A stretch of 64,000 nt of DNA from a virus. Made by a program: the position numbers and the translations under genes. A model generated the notes under the pieces. It ran no database searches and was not told the DNA's origin. It was given only the letters and a program-made list of their open reading frames with translations. This document shows, piece by piece, positions 1-7,612 of this stretch (within the stretch, counting starts at the first letter, position 1; each line of letters starts with the position of its first letter). The DNA lies in the IMG/VR virus record IMGVR_UViG_3300044970_001297, positions 28,789-92,788 of that record, one strand, 5' to 3'.

Positions 1-370
1 CAAGCCTCTCGCCTGTTCCCTTGGCAATCTCTCTGGTTGCCAACTTGCGAATCTGAGACAAAGTACCGACACGCGCATTCACGGGTGTCTTTGCATATGC
101 AAGGCACATCTTTCCAGCGCAACGAGACATGAACTTGCCGACACGCCCAGCGAAGTCCATTACGCCCTCGCTGAGTTCCTTTGGACCACCGACGATCTCT
201 GCGCTTGGTATGGTCGCGAGTGCCGTCCTCTTGGCATCTGATTGGTTCAAAGCCTGAATCACGACCTTGCGTGGGCTTCTGCCCTTTTCACCAGGCAACC
301 TGTACCGAACAAGGTAGTTCTTCTCGTTGCTGTCCTTCTCGTCCTTGCTTGTTTCTTTCTTTTCAGCCAT
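1..370 (-). CDS. unknown protein, cut by the left edge
   Basis: An open frame on the minus strand starts at an ATG at 370 and runs off the window, giving 123 visible codons. The N-terminus is Lys/Glu-rich (MAEKKETSKDEKDSNEKN) and is followed by a more structured part containing LVRYRLPGEKG and KVVIQALNQSDA. It is co-directional with the next upstream gene, whose stop is at 376, only 5 bases away. I do not recognise a family. The position next to the putative head-cargo genes suggests a virion or assembly role, but that is inference. Confidence 0.7.
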   Translation of the reverse strand, partial: MAEKKETSKDEKDSNEKNYLVRYRLPGEKGRSPRKVVIQALNQSDAKRTALATIPSAEIVGGPKELSEGVMDFAGRVGKFMSRCAGKMCLAYAKTPVNARVGTLSQIRKLATREIAKGTGERL

Positions 371-375
371 GTGTC

Positions 376-936
376 TTATCCTAGCATTGGCCTGTCGCCA
401 TTGTTGAGTTTTGATAGGTCGATCTTTTGATTCGTTGCGGGGCGGAAGGAGTTGATTGTAGGCTCCGTCCTCTCTGGCTGTGTCGTGGGCATCCCCTGCA
501 TTGGTTGGTTTCTGAATCTTTCTCTGCCGTTCAGGACACCCTCCAGAACAGAGCCAGCCTTGGGTGTCTTCTGCTGTGGCTTCGAAGCCCTTGGCATTTC
601 ATTCACAACCTGTCTGTGCTGTGGTTCCTCTCGTCGTGCTGGTTCGTGTGTCCGAACTGAGATTGTTTCCTTCGGCACATTGAACTTGCGCTCTATTGAT
701 TCTGAAAGTTTCTTGAAAGTCGTGTTCTCTGGTAGTTTCGATGCGCCAAGACGCTTGATGCCGTCGTTTGATGTAAACTTGTATTTCATGGCTTCAAAGG
801 TTTCCCTATCCTCAAAGATGTGCAATACAGAAGTGTTGTCTGAATAAAGAGTGAACAATGTATACTTCCCCGATAGATCGGGGTCATTGCTTTCCAAAAG
901 AACGCGAGTGATGCTTGATGTTAAAGAATCGGCCAT
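376..936 (-). CDS. unknown protein with LLE motif near the N-terminus
   Basis: The 186-residue product starts at ATG 936. This start is chosen because a GGAGGA ribosome-binding site lies just upstream and a late-promoter-like CATAAATA lies at 957-964, giving a leader of about 15 bases. The N-terminus MADSLTSSITRVLLES carries an L-L-E tripeptide that fits the prohead-protease consensus. The middle (FTLYSDNTSVLHIFEDRETFEAMKYKF) looks like a small alpha/beta domain. The C-terminal half is basic, rich in Gln, Pro and Arg, and probably disordered. No family is recognised. Confidence 0.75.
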   Translation of the reverse strand: MADSLTSSITRVLLESNDPDLSGKYTLFTLYSDNTSVLHIFEDRETFEAMKYKFTSNDGIKRLGASKLPENTTFKKLSESIERKFNVPKETISVRTHEPARREEPQHRQVVNEMPRASKPQQKTPKAGSVLEGVLNGRERFRNQPMQGMPTTQPERTEPTINSFRPATNQKIDLSKLNNGDRPMLG

Positions 937-956
937 CTCAGATGAATCCTCCGATT

Positions 957-964
957 TATTTATG
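957..964 (-). promoter_or_regulatory. T4-like late promoter octamer CATAAATA
   Basis: The minus strand reads CATAAATA. If it is used as in T4 (positions -13 to -6), transcription would start near 951, about 15 bases before the ATG at 936. A hairpin at 973-994 lies directly upstream. Confidence 0.6.
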
Positions 965-972
965 AAACAACA

Positions 973-994
973 AAGGAGAGGTTTCCCTCTCCTT
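973..994 (-). terminator. Rho-independent terminator
   Basis: Nine-base arms AAGGAGAGG and CCTCTCCTT close a 4-base loop. On the minus strand they are followed by TTGTTGTTT. The hairpin sits between the stop at 1024 and the late promoter of the next gene, so it would end transcription of the 1024-1977 unit. Confidence 0.7.
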
Positions 995-1023
995 CGTGTG
1001 CATACCACCTTGTAGCCTAAGGT

Positions 1024-1977
1024 TTATTCGTCGCTGAGAAGAAGTGCGAGTTCGTCTGAAACCTCGCCAGTCTCTGCGAAATCAGCAAGGATCTCTGCAA
1101 GACCTTCTTCGCCATATAGTTCGATTCCCTCTGCGAGGATCGCGTCGAGGATGTCAAAATCCTCTTCCTCTGCAACCTCTTGACGAGTTGCACTGGTTCC
1201 TGTGGTTCCATAGGTTGCGCTGGAGCCAGTTGGACGACCAGAGCCTAGGTTTGTCTTGCGACTCTTTGGAGCCTTTGAGGTTGTAGTACCACCAGAACCA
1301 AATGTTCCGCTGCCCAATGCTCTTGCTAGGTCGTATCCACTCTTCATGCCAGAGAATCTACCTTGATTCCAATACTCAGCACCAGCCTCTGCAACCTCTT
1401 GACGAGTTGCATTGGTTCCTGTGGTTCCATAGGTTGCACTGGAGCCAGTTGGACGACCAGAGCCTAGGTTTGTCTTGCGACCACCCTTTGGACCCTTTCC
1501 AAGGGTGTTGCTTCCACTGAATGTCTTTCCAGCATTCAATGCCTTTGCTATGTCATATCCACTCTTCATGCCAGAGAACTCACCTGTATTCCATGATGCT
1601 TCGTCGAGGATTGCCAACGCTTCCTCAATGTCGGCTTCTGTGATCGCACCCCTCTTGGCTGCTGTTCCGACAGATGCCTTAGCAGAAGACGATCCCTTGC
1701 CACCCTTGACGCTTGTTCTGTTGGATGAGGCAAAGTTGCCGCGACCACCGCTCTTGGCAGCAGTAGTGAATGCGTTTGGACTTGGCTTTCCACCACCCAT
1801 CTGAGATGCAAGCCATTGAGCCAACTGCATGGCATTCATTGCACCACCGATTGATGAATGTCCCCATTGAATTCCAGATGTGCCAGAACCATCTGTTGCG
1901 GTTCCTGCTGTTGATGTGGAAACTGCCTCTTGGACAGATTCGATTAGTGATGCGTAGCCGTCGCGGTTGATTGCCAT
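1024..1977 (-). CDS. repeat-containing Gly/Ser/Thr-rich protein, probable virion-internal
   Basis: This 317-residue protein has two tandem copies of a module of about 73 residues. Each copy contains FSGMKSGYD, then GRPTGSSATYGTTGT, then ATRQEVAE. The copies are nearly identical at the DNA level (about 1167-1261 and 1386-1480). The N-terminus holds LIESVQEA, and the C-terminus is acidic and helical (ILDAILAEGIELYGEEGLAEIL). Several (I/L)xE tripeptides could be prohead-protease sites. The composition resembles linker or scaffold proteins. I do not recognise a family, and a head-core role is inferred from the neighbours. Confidence 0.75.
   Translation of the reverse strand: MAINRDGYASLIESVQEAVSTSTAGTATDGSGTSGIQWGHSSIGGAMNAMQLAQWLASQMGGGKPSPNAFTTAAKSGGRGNFASSNRTSVKGGKGSSSAKASVGTAAKRGAITEADIEEALAILDEASWNTGEFSGMKSGYDIAKALNAGKTFSGSNTLGKGPKGGRKTNLGSGRPTGSSATYGTTGTNATRQEVAEAGAEYWNQGRFSGMKSGYDLARALGSGTFGSGGTTTSKAPKSRKTNLGSGRPTGSSATYGTTGTSATRQEVAEEEDFDILDAILAEGIELYGEEGLAEILADFAETGEVSDELALLLSDE
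1167..1480. repeat. two direct repeat copies of about 95 bp inside a gene
   Basis: Copy A (about 1167-1261) and copy B (about 1386-1480) differ at only a few bases and are offset by 219 bases. They encode the ATRQEVAE to SGRPTG part of the protein module, so a recent tandem duplication of a 219-base (73-codon) unit is likely. Confidence 0.8.
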
Positions 1978-2033
1978 GTTCTTACCTTTCGTAGTTTCGA
2001 AACTTTATGAATGTGCTGATAGGTTCTAGAATA

Positions 2034-2168
2034 TCAACACTTGTTTGAATATTTAGCATTTCTTGAATTGCAACCCTCAAGGTTCTTCTTTCGGTTCAGA
2101 CTCTTCACGAAGATCTGATGCTTGAGGTCACGGATTCTTGGTCTTGCTGGTGTCTTCACTTTTGCCAT
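2034..2168 (-). CDS. small basic protein, 44 residues
   Basis: The frame starts at ATG 2168 with an AAGGGG ribosome-binding site eight bases before it, and ends at 2034. The product (MAKVKTPARPRIRDLKHQIF and so on) is strongly basic with one hydrophobic-helix-like patch. It lies 14 bases after the stop of the 2183-3394 gene, so it is probably co-transcribed. Its 3' end contains the GCTAAATA octamer that may drive the next gene. Function unknown. Confidence 0.6.
   Translation of the reverse strand: MAKVKTPARPRIRDLKHQIFVKSLNRKKNLEGCNSRNAKYSNKC
2050..2057 (-). promoter_or_regulatory. late-promoter-like octamer GCTAAATA
   Basis: The minus strand reads GCTAAATA about 70 bases before the start at 1977. 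It differs from the T4 consensus TATAAATA only in its first two bases and matches the variants seen before other genes here. Confidence 0.4.
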
Positions 2169-2182
2169 GATATAGTCCCCTT

Positions 2183-3394
2183 TTACTTGGTCTTGAGTTT
2201 ACCAGTTCTCTTTAGATAGTTATAGAGTGGACGCATACCCTCTTGGTTGTTCTGTCCGAAGTCGCCGCTACGAGCGCGGTTTCTGAAATCACGCATTGCT
2301 GCCTGAGCCTCGCGCTTCTTGGAAATCTGGCTCTTTGTCATCTTTGGCTTCTTGCCCTGCAAGCGATTTGCCATTGCCTCGACCGAACCAGAACCTGTGT
2401 CTCTTGCCACTCCCCTATCGATATTCAGGTTGCGGAATGATGCGATGGCTTTGCTGCGCTGATTGGCAAGGTTTCCTGCCTTCTGAGTGTACTTTCCACT
2501 CTTGCCTATGAGACTTCCGCCACCCTTGACTGCCTCGGCAGATGCTCCACCCTTCATTGCCATTCTTGCAGCAACCTTGGATTGGAGTTCCGCTGCTGCT
2601 CTTGCGACCTTTGGATTTCCTGTGTCATATGCCTTACCTCTGAGGCGCATCAACTTCTTGTAGCCAGCCTCATCCAACTGCTCGGCTTCAGCAAGACCCT
2701 TTGCCTTCATAGCAGAGTGCTTGAGTGCGGCTCTTCCAAGAACTGCCGATGTTGCTCCACCAAACTTTTCCTTGTCCTTGTAGAACTTCTTCTTGAAGGA
2801 ACGCTGCATGAAGTCTGCGACTTCGCCTTTGATGGGCTTCCCTGAAACATTGTGCTTGCGAATGATTCGCATACGCTTTGCACTGACTCCCTCTGCAAGC
2901 CCAACATCTTCTTTGGTTAGAATAGCGGTAGCACGCTTGACTCCGCGCTTTCTATTTTTCATCTTTCGTTCTGCTTCATCTGAAAGGCCCGATCCCACCA
3001 TCTGGTTGTAAGCAGACAACTCACCATAATCTTTCATTGACTTGTTGATGTAGGAACCAAGAGTCTTCTTGTTCAACTCGTCCAGTTCTTCAACTTCCTC
3101 ATTCACACCCAACTCCTTCTCCTTCTTGGCAAGGTTCCAGGATCGTGCATACATGACTTCCTTCCACCTCTTGCCGTATTGCTTCTTGAAGGATGCCTTG
3201 ACCTTGGGATCGGATGCCCAATCCTCCATGCCAGGTGCTGCCTTCTCTTCGATTGTCTCCTCGCAGATCTGACGAGCCTTCTCTGTGAGGGAGTTGAGGT
3301 AGCCCTCTTGGAGAGCCTTTGCGCGGTCAGCATCCACTGGATCGACCACAGATGCGATTGTCTCGTTGAGTGCCTTGATATCTCTTGTACGCAT
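2183..3394 (-). CDS. basic modular protein, probable prohead-protease substrate
   Basis: The 403-residue product starts MRTRDIKALNETIASVV. The L-N-E tripeptide there fits the T4 prohead-protease rule (I/L)xE. Further such sites follow at VEELDELNKK, VGLAEGVSA and AEQLDEAGY. Residues about 60-95 hold FKKQYGKRWKEVMYARSWNLAKKEKE, a motif I associate with virion proteins of T4-like marine phages. Segments between the sites are rich in Lys, Arg, Ala and Gly, as expected for DNA-contacting internal peptides. A related module (EGVxxKRMRxxRxxxVSGK) recurs in the 3668-4882 protein. A cleaved internal head protein is my inference. Confidence 0.75.
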   Translation of the reverse strand: MRTRDIKALNETIASVVDPVDADRAKALQEGYLNSLTEKARQICEETIEEKAAPGMEDWASDPKVKASFKKQYGKRWKEVMYARSWNLAKKEKELGVNEEVEELDELNKKTLGSYINKSMKDYGELSAYNQMVGSGLSDEAERKMKNRKRGVKRATAILTKEDVGLAEGVSAKRMRIIRKHNVSGKPIKGEVADFMQRSFKKKFYKDKEKFGGATSAVLGRAALKHSAMKAKGLAEAEQLDEAGYKKLMRLRGKAYDTGNPKVARAAAELQSKVAARMAMKGGASAEAVKGGGSLIGKSGKYTQKAGNLANQRSKAIASFRNLNIDRGVARDTGSGSVEAMANRLQGKKPKMTKSQISKKREAQAAMRDFRNRARSGDFGQNNQEGMRPLYNYLKRTGKLKTK

Positions 3395-3406
3395 TTGTAT
3401 TTCCTT

Positions 3407-3655
3407 TTAGAACTTTCTACCTGTGATCATGTAATCGGTGTTGTCTTGTGGAGTGCCAAGTGTGTTCACGACGCCGCCAACCACGCGCTTCACGGCACGG
3501 CCAGCCTTCTTCAACTTGCGAAGCAACTTCTTTGCATCCTTTTCGTTTGGCTTTCTTACTTCCTGAATGTCCTCGGCGGGAACAAAGATGTTTGTATCCT
3601 TTGCCCTGCCCTGTGGAGTGATGGAGTTGAGGTGTTGTAGGAACTGATTGTTCAT
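3407..3655 (-). CDS. small basic protein with SITPQGRAKDT leader
   Basis: This 82-residue protein shares its first ~33 residues with the 446-residue protein at 8609-9949: (N/S)NQFLxHLNSITPQGRAKDT, then IFVPAxDIxE. The shared part ends in D-I-Q-E, an (I/L)xE prohead-protease-like site. The rest is Lys/Arg-rich (KKLLRKLKKAGRAVKRVV). This looks like a leader peptide attached to two different cargos. It starts 12 bases after the stop of the 3668-4882 gene. The function of the basic remainder is unknown. Confidence 0.75.
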   Translation of the reverse strand: MNNQFLQHLNSITPQGRAKDTNIFVPAEDIQEVRKPNEKDAKKLLRKLKKAGRAVKRVVGGVVNTLGTPQDNTDYMITGRKF

Positions 3656-3667
3656 GTTGGTTCTTTC

Positions 3668-4882
3668 TTAGTTTCGTGGAGACTTTATGCCTTGATCTCG
3701 CTTTCGCATTCCGCGAGCCATGAAATTCTGTCTTGCAGTCGTGATCTCTGCCTTGTCGTGATAACCGCCTCGCGCATGGATCGCAGGGTAACTTTTGAGT
3801 ATTTCATTGGAAGCACCACCACGGCGAAGGGTAGCGACTTTTCTTTTCAAGTCTGCTAGATCGTATTCTGGTCCGTGTCCAAACTTACGATAGGCTTTTC
3901 CTACCTTGGAGCGAGTTGCTTCATTGACTTTACGAGGAGACTTCTTGCCATCCTCCCTGCTTCTCGTTGCCTTTCTTGCAAAGCGATATGTTGCCATTGA
4001 AGCATCATGTGGATTATATGTTGGATCGCGCGGCTCATTGCGATTGAATCGCCCTTGGGCAGCAGCGGCTTTCTTCATCGTCTCTGCATCGGCACCACCG
4101 CGCTGAAGCATAGCCACCTCCCGCTTGAGTCTTGCCAAGTTCAATGCTTTGCTCTCATCAGAGCCGACCTTGTGCTTGCCATATACCTTGAGATACTTGG
4201 AGCGAGTTGCTTCCTTGAGTTGCTCCTCTGCATCCTTCTTGTTCTGCATCCAGAACTTTGCTTCTTCCTTGTCGCCCTTCTTTACTGCCTTGACGATCTC
4301 GCGTTTCGATCCCTTGATTGCCTTCTTGAGTTCACCCTTTGAGTGGACATAGGAACCCTCATCAAGATCCACATCTTCGAAGATCTTCTTGCCCTTGGCA
4401 TTTGCCTTATCCATGGCACCCTTGCTGAATCTTTCATATGCCTTGTCTGCTGCTGGTGTGGTGGGCTTGTCGGTGAAGAAGCCACGAATTGTCTGCTTTC
4501 TTGCTCCACCACGACGAAGACGGCTTGCAGACAACTTGGAAAGTTCCTTGTCATATGCATCGGCGGTTTCGCGAGAAGCCTTTCCACTCACATGTGCGCG
4601 GCGAAGCCTACGCATTCTCTTCACGCCTTCAGAGATGGACTCTTCGTTCGTCTCTTCCTGCTTCTTTTCGGCGTTCTTGTCTAAAGGAGCCTTTTTGCCC
4701 TTCTTTGCAAGCCAAGCCTTTCCAGCAGCCATGTTTTCTCTTCTAAGTTGTGCTTCTGTCTTGGAGAAAGGCACTCCTCTACGACGAGCCTCGTTCATCT
4801 CAGGATGATCGAAAAGTGTATCGGTATTCTCGTTGAGTGCCTTGGCGAGATAGAGCCTCTGCTGTAGATTTGGTGAGTTCAT
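3668..4882 (-). CDS. basic modular polyprotein, probable prohead-protease substrate
   Basis: The 404-residue protein starts at ATG 4882, with an AAGGAAG ribosome-binding site and a CATAAATA octamer upstream. It has at least three related modules. Each has a basic helix and ends near LRRGGA, LQRGGA or LRRGGA. Two of the modules begin with EATRSK. Modules are preceded by (I/L)xE-type or similar sites (ISEGV, LDEGS, LKEATRSK). The very high Lys/Arg content and repeat architecture suggest a precursor cut into DNA-binding internal peptides in the prohead. No enzyme motif is visible. Confidence 0.75.
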   Translation of the reverse strand: MNSPNLQQRLYLAKALNENTDTLFDHPEMNEARRRGVPFSKTEAQLRRENMAAGKAWLAKKGKKAPLDKNAEKKQEETNEESISEGVKRMRRLRRAHVSGKASRETADAYDKELSKLSASRLRRGGARKQTIRGFFTDKPTTPAADKAYERFSKGAMDKANAKGKKIFEDVDLDEGSYVHSKGELKKAIKGSKREIVKAVKKGDKEEAKFWMQNKKDAEEQLKEATRSKYLKVYGKHKVGSDESKALNLARLKREVAMLQRGGADAETMKKAAAAQGRFNRNEPRDPTYNPHDASMATYRFARKATRSREDGKKSPRKVNEATRSKVGKAYRKFGHGPEYDLADLKRKVATLRRGGASNEILKSYPAIHARGGYHDKAEITTARQNFMARGMRKRDQGIKSPRN

Positions 4883-4919
4883 GCTTCTTCCTTATTTGCC
4901 TATTTTAGAACGCTTCTAT

Positions 4920-4927
4920 TATTTATG
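4920..4927 (-). promoter_or_regulatory. T4-like late promoter octamer CATAAATA
   Basis: The minus strand reads CATAAATA, with a predicted start near 4914, 32 bases upstream of the ATG at 4882. The octamer overlaps the stop region of the 4923-6317 gene. Confidence 0.6.
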
Positions 4928-6317
4928 ATTTCCGCAAAGGTCGGATGACGAGCCGTGAACCAAGAACCCGCCTATGTTCAGGATCACTTTCTCTGGTCGT
5001 GGGTAAAAATGATGGAGTTCCCTTGCTCTTTGCGACTTTCGGTTCGTGTGGCAATGTATCGCTTGCCCATATGCGCTTTTCGGGAACATCATGTGCGGGA
5101 ACTTCCCCCTTCGCGGTGTGGTGGAAGACTCTACCCTTCATCTTTGGATCCTTGCGGAGCCTGTTCCACACGGATGCGCCACCAGGGCTTTGCAATCCAC
5201 TGCTCCAAAGGTTTCCCTTCTTCTTGGCAATGTGCTTGTATGCGAGTGCCGCAAGGGACTTACCGATTTTCTTTCTTGTGTGCAATCCATGAACTTCCGT
5301 ATGAATGACTTGATGCTCGTCTCCATGGGACACCGTGGACACCTCACCCGCGACATGACCAGTCTGATCATGGACGATGTAGTGAGTCTGAACCTTTGGA
5401 TCGTCCTTGTGTGTGCTTGTATGGAGTGTGTATCCCTTGGCTACTCTTCCCGATCTCTTCGTGGGATTGCCTGTTCTCTCCACGGTCTTTGCGAAGTTTC
5501 TTGCACTGAGCAATCCACCTCTCGGCTTTTCAAGGACATTTGCAATCTCAATGTCCTCCCCAATGAAATCAAGGAACGACATGTATCCTTCCTTGACGAG
5601 TGCCTTCTTCTTTGGCTTTGCTACCCGTGCCTGTTGCTTCTGTATCAGGCTAAAGTACTTCGGCTTGTTGATGTGCTTTGGCATGAGTTCATGGGCGAGT
5701 TCTGTGTCGCCAGATGCAACTGCCTTGCGAAGCCTTCCTGCCTTTGCCACGCTCATGTCTCCCTTGCGAAGCCTTGCAAGGACTTCGTGCCTTCGCATAT
5801 CTCCTTCATGCCTCTCTGCACCCATCTGATGGAAACTCACCGTTGCCTTGTGAACCTTGCCATCCTTGTCCAATATTCCACCGTACTTCTTCACATGCCC
5901 CTCTATTGCGGTCTTGACACCACCTTTTTTCATCTGATCCGATCCAAGACCGATGGTGATGTGCTTGTGTCCCTGTCTTGCGAGATGCGCCAGTTGATGG
6001 AATGGACTCACATGTTCCTTTTCGGTTGTGCGAAACTGCATTCCCTTGTGTTCCTTGGCAATGTTCCTGTGACCAGAACGAATGACGGAACGCTTTTGTC
6101 CATGCGTCAACGGATCATCTGCCGATTGCTTCGATGCGGCACCGATGCCATGGTAGAAGTGCGTATGACCCGTCGAGGCAGCATGTGCAGCGGCTTGCCT
6201 TGCCATCTCATGGTGTCCAACGGTGTATGGGCTGTAGGAGCCAGGAAGGAGGAATGCCTTGCCAGATGGCTTGGGCTTGCTTGCTTCATCAATGGGAACT
6301 ATGTGTATTGTTTTCAT
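4923..6317 (-). CDS. nucleotidyltransferase-GNAT fusion with capsid-targeting-like leader
   Basis: The 464-residue protein begins MKTIHIVPIDEA, resembling a T4-type capsid-targeting leader ending in I-D-E. Residues about 20-40 hold LLPGSYSPYTVGHHEMA, which matches the phosphate-binding T/HxGH signature of cytidylyl/nicotinamide-nucleotide adenylyltransferases. The C-terminal part (about 270-410) is GNAT-like: a beta strand, then TRKKIGKSLA (the acetyl-CoA loop) and SPGGASVWNRL, a motif shared with the 7609-8295 protein. An FLDFIGED segment joins the two domains. Start 6317 is chosen because of the leader. It has no ribosome-binding site, and a late octamer lies only six bases upstream, so the message may be leaderless. 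The substrate is unknown. Confidence 0.75.
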   Translation of the reverse strand: MKTIHIVPIDEASKPKPSGKAFLLPGSYSPYTVGHHEMARQAAAHAASTGHTHFYHGIGAASKQSADDPLTHGQKRSVIRSGHRNIAKEHKGMQFRTTEKEHVSPFHQLAHLARQGHKHITIGLGSDQMKKGGVKTAIEGHVKKYGGILDKDGKVHKATVSFHQMGAERHEGDMRRHEVLARLRKGDMSVAKAGRLRKAVASGDTELAHELMPKHINKPKYFSLIQKQQARVAKPKKKALVKEGYMSFLDFIGEDIEIANVLEKPRGGLLSARNFAKTVERTGNPTKRSGRVAKGYTLHTSTHKDDPKVQTHYIVHDQTGHVAGEVSTVSHGDEHQVIHTEVHGLHTRKKIGKSLAALAYKHIAKKKGNLWSSGLQSPGGASVWNRLRKDPKMKGRVFHHTAKGEVPAHDVPEKRIWASDTLPHEPKVAKSKGTPSFLPTTRESDPEHRRVLGSRLVIRPLRKS

Positions 6318-6322
6318 AATGA

Positions 6323-6330
6323 TATTTAGA
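6323..6330 (-). promoter_or_regulatory. late promoter octamer TCTAAATA abutting a start codon
   Basis: The minus strand reads TCTAAATA. With T4 geometry (-13 to -6) the +1 would be 6317, the A of the ATG. A terminator hairpin lies immediately upstream at 6339-6361, as at other unit boundaries here. Confidence 0.55.
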
Positions 6331-6338
6331 AAAAACAA

Positions 6339-6361
6339 GGTGGGGGATCGTGTCCCCCACC
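6339..6361 (-). terminator. Rho-independent terminator
   Basis: Perfect nine-base arms GGTGGGGGA and TCCCCCACC close a 5-base loop. On the minus strand they are followed by TTGTTTTTT. The hairpin would end the transcript of the 6434-7240 gene. Confidence 0.85.
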
Positions 6362-6433
6362 TGTGCGTCTGACTGGGTTAGTCTTCTTCGTGTTCCGACA
6401 TATACCACCATTCGGCAGTATCGAATCCACCTA

Positions 6434-7240
6434 TCAAACCGTCCACGGTTTGATTTCGATTGGTTCCATCTTTGAATGACTTGATCGGTTTGCATTTGAC
6501 CATGCTTTTGCTTCCTTGGCAGTCTTGGCAACATGAAGTTCCTTGCTTCTCTGCCAATCATAGACTGTCCAACCTCGTTTGCCTTGCTTTTCAATGGAAT
6601 GATTTCCCTTCACCCATCTGCGATGACCTAGTCCACGGCTATGAATCCACCCATCCTTGGCTTTGCTACCGTATGCTTCTTGAATCTTCTTTCGAACCTT
6701 GAATGCGGATGGTGCTTCATGCGTCGAGGGATCTATGATCGGATCACGGGCATAGTCGCTGTGCTTTCGCGAGTCCTTGGTTCCAAGATCGTCAGACTTG
6801 AACTTTCTTCGTGCGGACTTGCTGAGATTTGCGATTGGGAACTTCACAACATGAATGTTTTCGTAGTCGCGCTCACCAACCTCATGCTTGCGGCGATTGA
6901 CTGCATGGGCTGTCTGATCCACCCAATACCCTACGCCATGATGGTTGGTCACGAATGCGTGTCCCTGCGTGTGTTCCTTCTGGCTTGGGTAGTTGGTGCG
7001 TCCCTTTGGACTTCGTGGCTTGAGTCCACCCTTGACGATCTTCGCGGCTCTTGCGGCTGTGGTCGCATGGTAGACATACTTCTGCTTTTCTGAGTTAGGC
7101 ATCTCATGGAAGTCATGTGCATACGACCAGTTCTCATTGAGTTCGTTTCCATGTCCATCATGAATGAAGTGCTTTGGATATGCACGGGCAATCATCCTGA
7201 CTGCCGTTGCCTCGACTATGAACTCCCTGTAAGTCTTCAT
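6434..7240 (-). CDS. ADP-ribosyltransferase-like protein with capsid-targeting leader
   Basis: The 268-residue protein begins MKTYREFIVEATAV, almost the T4 internal-protein leader, with I-V-E before Ala as a probable prohead-protease site. Residues 56-75 (VYHATTAARAAKIVKGGLKPR) resemble the first strand and helix of ADP-ribosyltransferases and KptA-like folds, where a His/Arg binds NAD. YWVDQTAHAV and YENIHVVKFPI may supply the following core strands. A second protease-like site, I-Q-E before Ala (186-188), separates a C-terminal basic domain with tryptophan-rich pairs (RRWVKGNHSI, RGWTVYDW). In T4 the packaged Alt enzyme is an ADP-ribosyltransferase, which fits. The catalytic Glu is not certain, so the family call is tentative. 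Confidence 0.6.
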   Translation of the reverse strand: MKTYREFIVEATAVRMIARAYPKHFIHDGHGNELNENWSYAHDFHEMPNSEKQKYVYHATTAARAAKIVKGGLKPRSPKGRTNYPSQKEHTQGHAFVTNHHGVGYWVDQTAHAVNRRKHEVGERDYENIHVVKFPIANLSKSARRKFKSDDLGTKDSRKHSDYARDPIIDPSTHEAPSAFKVRKKIQEAYGSKAKDGWIHSRGLGHRRWVKGNHSIEKQGKRGWTVYDWQRSKELHVAKTAKEAKAWSNANRSSHSKMEPIEIKPWTV

Positions 7241-7243
7241 GTA

Positions 7244-7612
7244 TTATTCCTCGTAGAAGCCTTCGTTGCTTCCGCCATACAACCGAATAAGACGACCAGC
7301 GAGTGCATTGGCTTCGTCCTCGCATGGTGATCCCGTGTCTCCGTCGAGTTCATCACCACATTCATCCTGCATCTGATGGACGAGTTCGTGTGCAATGGAA
7401 CGGCAGATGTCGAATGTGGCTCTGTTGCCACTCACAACACGAATGCTCTTGTCTGCTGGACAATACGATGCCGTGGTCATGCCATTCTCACGCACCTGAA
7501 CCAAACGAACATTCGGTGTGTTTGCAAGACCAAGTTCCTGTGCGGCAAAGTCAACGAAGTTTTGAATCGTCTGCTCGTTTGCCTCTGCGATGAAACGATT
7601 GAATGACTTCAT
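7244..7612 (-). CDS. zinc metallopeptidase-like protein with capsid-targeting leader
   Basis: The 122-residue protein begins MKSFNRFIAEANEQ, a T4-like capsid-targeting leader with cleavage expected after I-A-E. Residues 75-79 are HELVH (the HExxH zinc site). A downstream Glu in CEDEANALAGRLIR (97-110) is placed like the third ligand of minimal metallopeptidases. It is little more than one catalytic domain. Its stop is three bases from the start of the 7240 gene, and its start overlaps the stop of the 7609-8295 gene, so it is translationally coupled. An injected protease is the inferred role. The target is unknown. Confidence 0.7.
   Translation of the reverse strand: MKSFNRFIAEANEQTIQNFVDFAAQELGLANTPNVRLVQVRENGMTTASYCPADKSIRVVSGNRATFDICRSIAHELVHQMQDECGDELDGDTGSPCEDEANALAGRLIRLYGGSNEGFYEE

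Noticed and set aside
1167-1480. Possible CRISPR array or mobile element because of direct repeats
   Set aside because: Only two long copies, in frame in one protein with a 219-base offset. No short palindromic repeats, spacers or transposase.
5046-6329. A 427-codon plus-strand open frame opposite the nucleotidyltransferase-GNAT gene
   Set aside because: The minus-strand product has two recognisable domains and a targeting leader. The plus-strand product is a Cys/Leu-rich shadow with no domain.
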